DNA from: Streptomyces canus
GTDB taxonomy: Bacteria > Actinomycetota > Actinomycetes > Streptomycetales > Streptomycetaceae
Assembly: GCF_030816965.1 (NCBI RefSeq)
Contig: NZ_JAUSYQ010000002.1
Location: 6,996,001 to 7,060,000 of the forward strand
DNA length: 64,000 nucleotides
Reading direction: 5' to 3'
This document shows positions 1 through 8,482 of the stretch, in pieces (positions within the stretch are counted from its first letter, which is position 1; each line of letters begins with the position of its first letter). The position numbers and the translations under genes were made by a program. The notes beneath the pieces are model-generated. The model made no database searches. It saw only the letters and a list, made by a program, of their open reading frames with translations, and had not been told where the DNA came from.

Positions 1-1532
1 AGGAACTCGTGCAGGATGTCGGGGGTGTTGGCGAAGAAGTTCGGCCGCATGTAGGAGGCCGCCTCACCCGAGAGCTCGCTCAGGTACTCGGTGAGTTCTT
101 CCTTGGTGGTGCGCCAGGTGAAGTACGTGTAGGACTGCTGGAAGCCGATCTGGGCCAGGGTGTGCATCATCGCCGGGCGGGTGAACGCCTCGGCCAGGAA
201 GATCACGTCCGGGTCGGTGGCGTTGATGTCCGCGATCACCCGCTCCCAGAACACCACCGGCTTGGTGTGCGGATTGTCCACTCTGAAGATCCGCACCCCG
301 TGGTCCATCCAGTGCCGCAGCACCCGCAGCGTCTCCGCGATCAGCCCGTCCATGTCGGCGTCGAAGGCGATCGGGTAGATGTCCTGGTACTTCTTCGGCG
401 GGTTCTCCGCGTACGCGATGGTGCCGTCCGGCCGGTGGTGGAACCACTCCGGGTGCTTGTGCACCCAGGGATGATCCGGCGAACACTGCAGCGCGAAGTC
501 CAGCGCGATCTCCAGATCGTGCTTCCCGGCCTCCTTCACGAACCAGTCGAAGTCCTCGATCGTGCCCAGATCCGGATGGACGGCGTCATGCCCGCCCTCC
601 GGCGAGCCGATCGCCCACGGCACACCCACATCGTCGGGCCCGGCGGACAGGGTGTTGTTGCGGCCCTTGCGGAAGGTGCTGCCGATCGGATGGATCGGCG
701 GCAGGTAGACCACGTCGAAACCCATCGCCGCGATCGCCGGCAGCCGGCGGGCCGCGGTACGGAACGTGCCGTGCGGGCGCTGCGGCGTGCCCTCCGAGCG
801 GGGGAAGAACTCGTACCACGACCCGAACAGCGCCCGCTCCCGCTCCACCAGCAACGGCAGCGTCTCCGACGCCGTGATCAACTCCCGCAGCGGGTACCTC
901 GCCAGTACCGCGTCCACCTCGGGCGTCAACGCGGCCGCGAGACGGGCGGCGGCGGGCCGGGTCTCGTCGCGGAGGGCGCGGATGGCCGCGAGGATCACGC
1001 CGTTCCGGCCGTCGTCGGGCACGCCGGCGGCGGCCCGTTCGTAGAGCCGGGCGCCCTCCTCCAGGACCAGTTCGGTGTCCATGCCCGCCGGGATCTTGAT
1101 CTGGGCGTGGTGCCGCCAGGTGGTGACGGGGTCGCCCCAGGCCTCGACCGTGAAGGTCCACAGACCAGGGCTGCCGGCGGTGACGGTGGCGCCCCAGCGG
1201 TCGGTGCCCGGGGTCAGTTCGTGCAGGGGGGTCCACGGTCCGGCGCGGCCTTCCGGATCCTTGAGTACGACATTCGCGGCGACCGCGTCATGGCCCTCAC
1301 GGAACACGGTGGCCGAGATCTCGAACGTCTCGCCGGTGACCGCCTTGGCCGGCCGACGCCCGCGCTGGACCACCGGGCGGACGTCGAGGACGGGTATGCG
1401 CCCGATGGCCGGAGCCGGTCCCGCTGGTGTGGAGGGTCGCTCCTGGCGCGGTGGTCCGGGGTCGACGGGGCGCGTGGTGGACGCGTCGGTGCTGGACGTC
1501 GGGGGTGCTGACGAATGGTGCGTGGCGGGCAT
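1..1532 (-). CDS. glgE: Alpha-1,4-glucan:maltose-1-phosphate maltosyltransferase (3' end off window)
   Basis: GlgE transfers maltosyl units from maltose-1-phosphate to the non-reducing end of alpha-1,4-glucans, the polymerising step of the trehalose-to-glycogen pathway in the cytoplasm. About 510 codons are visible; the family is about 660-700 residues, so the C-terminus lies beyond base 1. The first 50 residues are Pro/Ser/Thr-rich and probably disordered, followed by a beta-sandwich domain and the GH13 barrel. Asp419 (in FRVDNPHTKP) and Glu448 (in FLAEAF) lie 29 residues apart, as do the nucleophile and acid D394/E423 of S. coelicolor GlgE. Asp505 in NTPD matches the third carboxylate. The ATG at 1532 is the first good start. 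treS, the maltokinase gene and glgB would be expected further left. Confidence 0.95.
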   Translation of the reverse strand, partial: MPATHHSSAPPTSSTDASTTRPVDPGPPRQERPSTPAGPAPAIGRIPVLDVRPVVQRGRRPAKAVTGETFEISATVFREGHDAVAANVVLKDPEGRAGPWTPLHELTPGTDRWGATVTAGSPGLWTFTVEAWGDPVTTWRHHAQIKIPAGMDTELVLEEGARLYERAAAGVPDDGRNGVILAAIRALRDETRPAAARLAAALTPEVDAVLARYPLRELITASETLPLLVERERALFGSWYEFFPRSEGTPQRPHGTFRTAARRLPAIAAMGFDVVYLPPIHPIGSTFRKGRNNTLSAGPDDVGVPWAIGSPEGGHDAVHPDLGTIEDFDWFVKEAGKHDLEIALDFALQCSPDHPWVHKHPEWFHHRPDGTIAYAENPPKKYQDIYPIAFDADMDGLIAETLRVLRHWMDHGVRIFRVDNPHTKPVVFWERVIADINATDPDVIFLAEAFTRPAMMHTLAQIGFQQSYTYFTWRTTKEELTEYLSELSGEAASYMRPNFFANTPDILHEF

Positions 1533-1702
1533 GACCGCTCCTGTCCGCGTCAACTTTGGGTGGGCGGATGGATGTGGGGAGGGGGTCCTGCGTGGCGTCC
1601 CAGTGAACCTACCTGAGCCGTGTACCGCAGGAGCCTTCCCACCCTATTCGGGTGGGCAATCCAGGACTTTGTTAACTACTCACGCGTATGTCTTTACGCA
1701 AA

Positions 1703-1733
1703 ACCGGTCCCGTTCCAGCCGAACGGGACCGGC
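1703..1733 (-). terminator. Hairpin terminator after the subtilase gene
   Basis: A perfect 12-bp inverted repeat (1704-1715 with 1721-1732, 5-nt loop) lies 17 bases beyond the subtilase stop codon and before glgE. I read it as the subtilase terminator that insulates glgE. The rest of 1533-1749 should hold the glgE promoter, but no convincing hexamers were recognised. Confidence 0.7.
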
Positions 1734-1749
1734 TTACGGACGCTTCCCC

Positions 1750-2952
1750 CTAGGAACCGGGCACCTGGAGAAGTTTGTCCGGTGAACCTGCCCCCCGACC
1801 GGACACCTTCCCGGAGGTCGCCAGTTTCACCAGCGCTTTGCCGACCTGCGCCGGAGTGGCCTTCGGGTGGCCGGCGAGATACAAAGCGGCCGCGCCCGCC
1901 GCGTGCGGGGTCGCCATCGACGTACCCGAGTAGGTCGCCCTCGCGGTGTCGCTCGTGATGCCCGCGGAGGTGATCGAGACTCCTGGTGCGAACAGGTCGA
2001 GGGCGGATCCGTAGTTCGAGAAGCCCGGCCGGGTGCCCTTCGCGTCGATCGCGCCGACCGTGATCGCCTGCGGTACGTCGGCGGGTGAGCAGAGCCCGGC
2101 CGGCAGGCCGTCGTTACCCGCCGCGACCGTGTAGCTCACTCCGGACGCGATGCTGGTGCGGACGGCAGCGTCCAGCTGGGCGTTGTGGGAGCCGCCCAGG
2201 CTGAGGTTGGCGACCGCCGGCTTCCGCGCGTTCTTCGTCACCCAGTCTATACCGGCGATGACCTGGGCGGTCGTGCCCGATCCGTTGTCGTCGAGGACCC
2301 GTACGGCTACCACCTTCGTCTGTTTGGCGACGCCGTACCTGGTGCCGGCGACGGTGGCCGCCACGTGGGTGCCGTGGCCGTTTCCGTCCCCCGCCGATCT
2401 GTCGCCCCCGACGAAGTCCCAGCCGTAGGCGGCCCGGCCCCCGAAGTCCCTGTGGGAGATCCGGATGCCGGTGTCGATCACGTACACCGTCGTCCCGGCG
2501 CCCGCGGACTCCGGCCAGGTGTAGGACCTGTCCAGCGGCAGCTTCGGCTGGTCGACGCGGTCCAGGCCCCAGGACGGCGGGTTCTTCTGGGCGCGCTCCA
2601 GGGTCACCCGGGTGTCCTGGACGACCGAGGCGACGCGTGAGTCCGCCGCGAGCCGCCTGGCCTGTCTCTCGTCGGCCCGGATCGCGTAGCCGTTGAGTAC
2701 CGTGCCGTAGGTATGGCTGATTCTCGCCCCGTACTTCTCGGCGAGTCCTTTTCCGGTCGCCGACGGAGCCTTCGTTCCCCCCTTGAGTGTCACCAGGTAA
2801 CTCCCGCTGACGGAACCGGGCTCTCCGGCGCCGAGTATCCGCCCCTCCGGTGCGGCGTGCGCGGGCAGGGTGATGGCCGAAAGTGCGGCAGCACAGCTCA
2901 CCGCGGTCAGGCCCCCCACCCAGCGCAGACGCCGATCTCGCGTCCGTGCCAT
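1750..2952 (-). CDS. Secreted S8 subtilisin-family serine protease
   Basis: Secreted endopeptidase of the proteinase K-like S8 group, 400 residues. A Sec signal peptide (basic n-region, hydrophobic residues about 11-28, AHA cleavage region) is followed by an inhibitor I9-type propeptide (about 50-118). The mature catalytic domain carries the triad Asp160 (YVIDTG), His193 (GHGTHV) and Ser345 (SGTSMATPH), with the oxyanion Asn280 (AAGND). All catalytic residues are present. The ATG at 2952 is chosen because AGGAGGGG precedes it at good distance; an extension to 3063 would add non-signal sequence. It is monocistronic between glgE and divergent glgP. Two M4 proteases lie 4-8 kb away, making this a protease-rich stretch. 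Confidence 0.94.
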   Translation of the reverse strand: MARTRDRRLRWVGGLTAVSCAAALSAITLPAHAAPEGRILGAGEPGSVSGSYLVTLKGGTKAPSATGKGLAEKYGARISHTYGTVLNGYAIRADERQARRLAADSRVASVVQDTRVTLERAQKNPPSWGLDRVDQPKLPLDRSYTWPESAGAGTTVYVIDTGIRISHRDFGGRAAYGWDFVGGDRSAGDGNGHGTHVAATVAGTRYGVAKQTKVVAVRVLDDNGSGTTAQVIAGIDWVTKNARKPAVANLSLGGSHNAQLDAAVRTSIASGVSYTVAAGNDGLPAGLCSPADVPQAITVGAIDAKGTRPGFSNYGSALDLFAPGVSITSAGITSDTARATYSGTSMATPHAAGAAALYLAGHPKATPAQVGKALVKLATSGKVSGRGAGSPDKLLQVPGS

Positions 2953-3281
2953 GACTTGAGTTCCCCTCCTCAGCTCGGCGTACGCGGCCGCGGTCCGCCG
3001 GATGCACACGGCGTCGGCCGGCACGCCATGGGGAAGCCTCTCGTGCGGTGTGAAGTACCACAAGGACGCCTGTGGGGGTGGAATCGGCCATATCGGCTAT
3101 GGGGGATGTGCGGAGGTTGCGGCGATTTTCGGACTGTTCGATCCGGGACGGCTTCAGGGTGACAAGGTCTTCTGCCTTGAACCGCGCCGTGGTGACGAGA
3201 CCCTCGCCCAGATACGGTCGGGGTTGACGACGGGACCCACACCGCCGTGTGTCCCCCTCCGCACGCATGACGAGGTGGCAA
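2953..3281. other. Divergent intergenic region, subtilase / glgP
   Basis: 329 bases between the divergent subtilase and glgP starts. It must hold both promoters. I see no convincing -35/-10 pair, no complete palindrome and no small gene. Reading frames that cross it lack ribosome binding sites. Confidence 0.6.
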
Positions 3282-5900
3282 GTGAAGGCTATCCGTCGAT
3301 TCACCGTCCGACCCGTACTGCCCGATCCCCTCCGGCCCCTGAGCGACTTGGCGCGCAATCTGCGCTGGTCCTGGCATGCGGAGACCCGCGATCTCTTCCA
3401 GTCCGTCGATCCGGAGCACTGGGCCGCGTCGGGCGGTGATCCCGTACGACTGCTCGGCAGCGTGCGCCCCGCCCGGCTCGCCGAACTCGCCGAGGACCGC
3501 CGCTTCCTGCGCCGGCTCACCGCGGTCGCCGACGATCTCCACGACTATGTCACCGGTGAGCGCTGGTACCAGACCCACACCGGTGAACTCCCTGCCGCCG
3601 TCGCCTACTTCTCGCCCGAGTTCGGTATCACGGCCGCCCTGCCCCAGTACTCCGGCGGTCTGGGAATCCTGGCGGGCGACCATCTGAAAGCGGCCAGTGA
3701 CCTGGGCGTACCGCTGATCGGCGTCGGTCTGCTGTACCGCCACGGCTACTTCCGCCAGTCCCTGTCCCGGGACGGCTGGCAGCAGGAGCACTATCCGGTC
3801 CTGGACCCCAACGAACTGCCGGTGGCGCTGCTGAGGGAGGCCGACGGCACCCCGGCACAGGTGTCGCTGGCCCTTCCCGGCGGCAAGCAGCTGCACGCAC
3901 GGATCTGGCTGGCCCAGGTCGGCCGGGTGCCCCTGCTGATGCTGGACTCCGACGTCGAGGAGAACGACCTCGGCGAACGCGGGGTGACCGACCGGCTCTA
4001 CGGCGGCGGCAGCGAACACCGTCTGCTCCAGGAGATGCTGCTGGGGATAGGGGGTGTCCGCGCCGTACGGACGTACTGCCGGCTGACCGGCCACGCCGGC
4101 CCCGAGGTCTTCCACACCAACGAGGGGCACGCCGGCTTCCTGGGCCTGGAACGGATCGCCGAACTCTGTGACCAGGGACTGGACTTCGACGCCGGCCTGG
4201 AGGCGGTCCGGGCGGGGACCGTCTTCACCACGCACACCCCCGTCCCGGCCGGCATCGACCGCTTCGACCGGGAGCTGGTCGCCCGGCACTTCGGTCCCGA
4301 CGCCGAGCTCCCGCGTATGGACGTGGGCCGGATCCTCGCCCTCGGCATGGAGACCTACCCCGGCGGTGAGCCCAACCTCTTCAACATGGCCGTGATGGGT
4401 CTGCGCCTCGCCCAACGCGCCAACGGCGTCTCGCTGTTGCACGGGCAGGTCAGCCGGGAGATGTTCTCCGGACTCTGGCCGGGATTCGACCCCGAGGAGG
4501 TGCCGATCACCTCCGTGACCAACGGGGTGCACGCCCCGACCTGGGTCGCGCCCGAGGTGTTCCGGCTCGGCGCCCGCCAGATCGGCGCCCAGCGCACCGA
4601 GGACGCGCTGACCGTGGGCGGCTCGGACCGCTGGGACGCCGTGGGCGACATCCCCGACCAGGACGTCTGGGACCTGCGCCGCTCTCTGCGGGAGCAGCTG
4701 GTGGTGGAGGTACGGGACCGGCTGCGGGCGTCCTGGCGGCAACGCGGCGCCGGGACGGCGGAGCTGGGCTGGATCGACGGCGTGCTGGACCCCGACGTCC
4801 TCACGATCGGATTCGCACGCCGCGTCCCGTCGTACAAGCGGCTGACCCTGATGCTGCGGGACCGCGACCGGCTGATGGACCTGCTGCTGCACCCCGAACG
4901 CCCGATCCAGATCGTGGTGGCGGGCAAGGCGCACCCGGCGGACGACGGCGGAAAACGCCTGGTCCAGGAGCTGGTGCGGTTCGCGGACGACCCACGGGTC
5001 CGCCACCGGATCGTCTTCCTGCCCGATTACGGCATGGCGATGGCGCAGAAGCTGTACCCGGGCTGCGACATCTGGCTCAACAACCCGCTGCGGCCGCTGG
5101 AGGCCTGCGGCACCTCGGGCATGAAGGCGGCGCTCAACGGCTGTCTGAACCTGTCCGTCCTGGACGGCTGGTGGGACGAGTGGTTCCAGCCCGACTTCGG
5201 CTGGGCGATCCCGACGGCGGACGGCGTGGGGACCGACCCCGACCGCCGTGACGACATAGAGGCCGACGCCCTCTACGACCTCCTCGAACAGCGGGTGACC
5301 CCCCGCTTCTACGAGCACGGACAGGGAGGCCTCCCCGACCGCTGGATCGAGATGGTCCGCCAGACGCTCACCTTGCTGGGCCCGAAGGTCCTGGCCGGCC
5401 GCATGGTCCGCGAGTACGTCGAACGCCTCTACGCCCCGGCGGCGCACGCCCACCGCACGATGGCCCCGGACGTGGCGCGCGAGCTCGCGGAGTGGAAGTC
5501 CCGGGTGCGGGCGGAGTGGCACCGGGTGACGGTCGACCATGTGGAGACCACGGCCGCGACGACCACGGCCGAACTCGGCACCACGCTCGGCCTCAGGGTC
5601 CACGTGGGCCTCGGCGCCCTCGGCCCGGACGACGTGGAGATCCAGGCGGTCTCCGGCCGGGTGGACGAGGAGGACCGCATCGCGGACGCGGCGACGGTCC
5701 CGCTGAAGTCGGTCGGCGGCCCGGACGCGGAGGGTCGGTGGGTCTACGAGGGCCCGCTGTCCCTGGACCGTACGGGGCCCTTCGGCTACACGGTCCGCGT
5801 CCTGCCCTCGCATCGGCTGCTGGCGTCGGGCGCGGAGCTGGGGCTGGTGGCGGTGCCTTCGGAGGATGTGGTGGAGGGGGCGGGGGTGCTCCTGCGGTGA
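3282..5900 (+). CDS. glgP: Alpha-glucan (glycogen) phosphorylase
   Basis: Cytoplasmic PLP enzyme releasing glucose-1-phosphate from the ends of alpha-glucans. The 872 residues fit the actinobacterial alpha-glucan phosphorylase type, which has an extra N-terminal domain (residues about 1-110, RNLRWSWH) before the phosphorylase fold. The PLP lysine is Lys615 in CGTSGMKAALNG, next to the NNPLRPLEACG segment of the active site. GTG at 3282 is preferred over earlier in-frame starts because GAGG sits six bases upstream and the protein then begins MKAIRRFTVRP. Together with glgE and the distant glgX it points to coordinated glycogen turnover, though it is transcribed alone, away from glgE. Confidence 0.94.
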   Translation: MKAIRRFTVRPVLPDPLRPLSDLARNLRWSWHAETRDLFQSVDPEHWAASGGDPVRLLGSVRPARLAELAEDRRFLRRLTAVADDLHDYVTGERWYQTHTGELPAAVAYFSPEFGITAALPQYSGGLGILAGDHLKAASDLGVPLIGVGLLYRHGYFRQSLSRDGWQQEHYPVLDPNELPVALLREADGTPAQVSLALPGGKQLHARIWLAQVGRVPLLMLDSDVEENDLGERGVTDRLYGGGSEHRLLQEMLLGIGGVRAVRTYCRLTGHAGPEVFHTNEGHAGFLGLERIAELCDQGLDFDAGLEAVRAGTVFTTHTPVPAGIDRFDRELVARHFGPDAELPRMDVGRILALGMETYPGGEPNLFNMAVMGLRLAQRANGVSLLHGQVSREMFSGLWPGFDPEEVPITSVTNGVHAPTWVAPEVFRLGARQIGAQRTEDALTVGGSDRWDAVGDIPDQDVWDLRRSLREQLVVEVRDRLRASWRQRGAGTAELGWIDGVLDPDVLTIGFARRVPSYKRLTLMLRDRDRLMDLLLHPERPIQIVVAGKAHPADDGGKRLVQELVRFADDPRVRHRIVFLPDYGMAMAQKLYPGCDIWLNNPLRPLEACGTSGMKAALNGCLNLSVLDGWWDEWFQPDFGWAIPTADGVGTDPDRRDDIEADALYDLLEQRVTPRFYEHGQGGLPDRWIEMVRQTLTLLGPKVLAGRMVREYVERLYAPAAHAHRTMAPDVARELAEWKSRVRAEWHRVTVDHVETTAATTTAELGTTLGLRVHVGLGALGPDDVEIQAVSGRVDEEDRIADAATVPLKSVGGPDAEGRWVYEGPLSLDRTGPFGYTVRVLPSHRLLASGAELGLVAVPSEDVVEGAGVLLR

Positions 5901-5930
5901 ACCGCGAGGGCGCGGGCCGGGCTTCTCCGC

Positions 5931-6440
5931 TCAGCCCGCGTCCTCCCCGCCGCACAGCTTCCGCAGCACCGTCCCGCACTTCCGCGCGTACGCGTGCTGC
6001 AAGCCCCGGGTCGCCGGGCCCCCCGCCCGGGCGTACCACTTCGCGGCGCGGCTGAACGCCGACACCGTCAGCCACACCGTCCCGTCGCCCGTGCGGTCGA
6101 CGACGAACGACTCCTCTCCGGACTCGGGGTGACCGGAGAGGGTGCCGTAGGCCCAGCCCGCGCGGCGGTGTTCCTCGACCGTCCAGACGACTCGGCAGGG
6201 AGCCCTGATGACGCCCGCGAGGGTGACCGTGACGTCCACGTCGGGGGCCGCGCGGTCCGCGGTGGCGTCGATGCCCACGCCCAGGGCGCGGTGCATCTCC
6301 CAGGTCAGGACCGCTTCGGAGGCCTTCTGGAAGACGTCGTGACCCTCGCCTATGCGGGTGCGTACGTGCAGGGGGTGGAAGCCGGGCGGGCAGAATCCGC
6401 TCCGCCGGGTCGCGCCGACGTCGTCGTACGTGAAGGACAT
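5931..6440 (-). CDS. DUF1990 family protein
   Basis: Predicted soluble protein of 169 residues that fits the DUF1990 family of actinobacterial proteins of unknown function. The recognisable features are a conserved start (SFTYDDVGAT), a central GEGHDVF...KASEAVL stretch, and a C-terminal basic segment ending KLCGG. There is no signal peptide or membrane segment. The ATG at 6440 is chosen over an in-frame TTG three codons earlier. The gene is convergent with glgP (30-base gap) and lies downstream of an M4 protease, separated by a strong terminator, so it has its own short leader. Function unknown. Confidence 0.75.
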   Translation of the reverse strand: MSFTYDDVGATRRSGFCPPGFHPLHVRTRIGEGHDVFQKASEAVLTWEMHRALGVGIDATADRAAPDVDVTVTLAGVIRAPCRVVWTVEEHRRAGWAYGTLSGHPESGEESFVVDRTGDGTVWLTVSAFSRAAKWYARAGGPATRGLQHAYARKCGTVLRKLCGGEDAG

Positions 6441-6454
6441 GGGACCCAAGAGTA

Positions 6455-6493
6455 GGGCGGTACCCGGACATGCCTTCGTTCCGGGTACCGCCC
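6455..6493 (-). terminator. Strong hairpin terminator after first M4 protease
   Basis: A perfect 14-bp stem (6455-6468 with 6480-6493, 11-nt loop) lies 29 bases past the stop codon of the leftward M4 protease and 14 bases before the start of the DUF1990 gene. The stem is GC-rich; no clear T-tract is visible. Confidence 0.75.
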
Positions 6494-6521
6494 CTCAAGC
6501 CGTTCGCGGACCTCGCGCGGA

Positions 6522-8189
6522 CTAGCTCACGTTGACCGCGGACCAGGCCGCGGCCACCGCCTTGTACTCGGTGCTGGTGGAGCCGTACAGGGCGGACGCC
6601 GCGGAGAGCGTGCCCGTGCGCGCCGACTTGTAGTTGGTCGTCGACGTGAAGTACGTCGTCAGCGCCTTGTACCAGATCTGCAGGGCCTTGGCGCGGCCGA
6701 TGCCGGTGACCGTGGAGCCGTTGGACGTCGGCGAGTTGTAGGACACGCCGTTGATCGTCTTGGCGCCGCTGCCCTCCGAGAGGAGGTAGAAGAAGTGGTT
6801 CGCCACGCCCGACGAGTAGTGGACGTCCAGGTTGCCGACCGACGAGGACCAGGAGTCCGCCGAGCCGCCGTCCTTGCTGGGCTTGTCCATGTAGCGCAGC
6901 GGGCTGCCGTCGCCGTTGATGTCGATCTCCTCGCCGATGAGGTAGTCACCGACGTCGTTGGAGTTGTTGGCGTAGAACTCCACGCCCGTGCCGAAGATGT
7001 CCGAGGTGGCCTCGTTGAGGCCGCCGGACTCGCCGGAGTAGTTCAGGCCCGCCGTGTTCGAGGTGACGCCGTGGCTCATCTCGTGGCCTGCCACGTCCAG
7101 CGAGGTGAGCGGGCTGACGTTGCCCTCACCGTCGCCGTACGTCATGCAGAAGCAGCTGTCGTCCCAGAACGCGTTCACGTACTGGTTGCCGTAGTGCACG
7201 CGGGAGTAGGCCGCGACACCGTTGTTCTTGATGCCGCTGCGGCCGAAGGTGGACTTGTAGAAGTCCCAGGTCTCCGCCGCGCCGTAGGCGGCGTCGACGG
7301 CCGCCGTCTGGTCGGTGGTGGAGCTGGAGGCGGCTCCGGTGCCCCACGTGTTGTCGGCGTCCGTGAACAGGGTGCCCGCGGAGGAGCTGGTGCCGTGCGA
7401 TTTGTTGTACGTCTTGTGGCTGCCGCGCGTGCCGTCGGTCAGCTGGTACGTCGAGCCCGACAGGGTGGTTTCGAGGCTGACCGTGCCCGAGTACAGGCTC
7501 TTGCCGGTGCCGGTCGCGTTCTCGATGCCCTGGTACTCGAAGAGCTTCTTGCCGGTGGCGGCGTCGGTGATGACGTGCAGCTGGTTCGGGGTGCCGTCGT
7601 CCTGGAAGCCGCCGACGATCGTCTCGTAGGCGAGGACGGGGGTGCCCGAGGCGGCCCAGATGACCTTGCGCGCGCCGTCCGCGGCGGCCTTGTCCGAGCC
7701 TGCGGCCCTGGCGGCGGTCAGCGCCTGCGTCTCGGCCTTGGCGACGGTGACCTTCGGGGTCAGCGAGGCGACCTTGATGGTGGCCTTCGTCGCCTTGGAG
7801 ACGCCCTCGGTCGCACCGGACTTCGACTCGTGGACGACCAGGTCGCCGCCGAGGACGGGCAGACCGTCGTAGGTGCGCTCGTAGCGGGTGTGGACCGTGC
7901 CGTCGGCGTCTCTCACGACGTCCTTGACGACCAGCTTCTCCTTGGAGCCGAGGCCTATCTCCTGAGCCGTGGTCCCGGCGTCGGCCTGCTGCTCCTTGAT
8001 GAGGGAGGTGCGCGCGGCCGCGGACAGCTGGACCGGGGCGCCCGCGGGGGTGGCCTTACTGGAGCCTTCCGCCGGGGTCACGGCGGCGGCGCTGCCGGTG
8101 GTCAGACCGGTGGTGAGCAGGGCACCGGCGGCGACAGCGGTGGCGATGGCCAGGGTGGTGCGCTTGTGACGCGCGTAGAGGGGGGTCAC
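6522..8189 (-). CDS. Secreted M4 (thermolysin-type) zinc metalloprotease
   Basis: Neutral zinc endopeptidase, 555 residues, exported by Sec (n-region MTPLYARHKR, hydrophobic 11-35) and activated from a proenzyme. An FTP/PepSY propeptide (about 55-210) precedes the M4 catalytic domain. The zinc site is HEMSH (His369, Glu370, His373) with Glu393 in GGLNEATSD; the C-terminal helical domain contains VHYSSGVANHFFY, with the usual active-site His. GTG at 8189 has AAGGAG at proper distance. It lies 293 bases downstream of a close paralogue with the same catalytic domain but an added C-terminal domain, so the two arose by tandem duplication. It has its own terminator and probably its own promoter in 8190-8400. 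Confidence 0.95.
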   Translation of the reverse strand: MTPLYARHKRTTLAIATAVAAGALLTTGLTTGSAAAVTPAEGSSKATPAGAPVQLSAAARTSLIKEQQADAGTTAQEIGLGSKEKLVVKDVVRDADGTVHTRYERTYDGLPVLGGDLVVHESKSGATEGVSKATKATIKVASLTPKVTVAKAETQALTAARAAGSDKAAADGARKVIWAASGTPVLAYETIVGGFQDDGTPNQLHVITDAATGKKLFEYQGIENATGTGKSLYSGTVSLETTLSGSTYQLTDGTRGSHKTYNKSHGTSSSAGTLFTDADNTWGTGAASSSTTDQTAAVDAAYGAAETWDFYKSTFGRSGIKNNGVAAYSRVHYGNQYVNAFWDDSCFCMTYGDGEGNVSPLTSLDVAGHEMSHGVTSNTAGLNYSGESGGLNEATSDIFGTGVEFYANNSNDVGDYLIGEEIDINGDGSPLRYMDKPSKDGGSADSWSSSVGNLDVHYSSGVANHFFYLLSEGSGAKTINGVSYNSPTSNGSTVTGIGRAKALQIWYKALTTYFTSTTNYKSARTGTLSAASALYGSTSTEYKAVAAAWSAVNVS

Positions 8190-8414
8190 ACAAGCTCCTT
8201 CGTGGGGGAGCCCGGAGGGCGTGGGGTTGCCTTCCGGGGTGGTTGTGAAGTTGTGCGGCGGTTGTGAGGAAGCGTGGCATCAAGGCGCGTACATGTCATG
8301 ACCCTCAAGTGATGTTGGCCGAAAGTCGACCAGTGGGTGAATATTGCAGCGATGTAAACCCAGTTGACCTGGGCAAAGCCCCAACAAGACGTCAGTCATG
8401 GGATGGCAAAAAGA

Positions 8415-8454
8415 GGGCGCCGCCCCGGGGAGTCGAACCACCGGGGCGGCGCCC
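8415..8454 (-). terminator. Intrinsic terminator of second M4 protease
   Basis: A perfect 14-bp GC-rich stem (8415-8428 with 8441-8454) reads, in the leftward direction, into a T-tract (CTCTTTTTGCC). This is a textbook intrinsic terminator just after the stop codon at 8483. The loop resembles a tRNA T-arm, but no tRNA fold exists. Confidence 0.9.
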
Positions 8455-8482
8455 TGTCCGTGTGCCTGTCGGTCGTGCCGGC

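Noticed and set aside
3060..3120. Possible riboswitch before glgP
   Set aside because: Only imperfect short repeats; no conserved aptamer core recognised.
8415..8454. A T-arm-like GGTTCGACTCC in a GC-rich hairpin, first taken as a tRNA gene
   Set aside because: The stem is a perfect 14-bp inverted repeat followed by a T-tract; there is no acceptor, D or anticodon arm.
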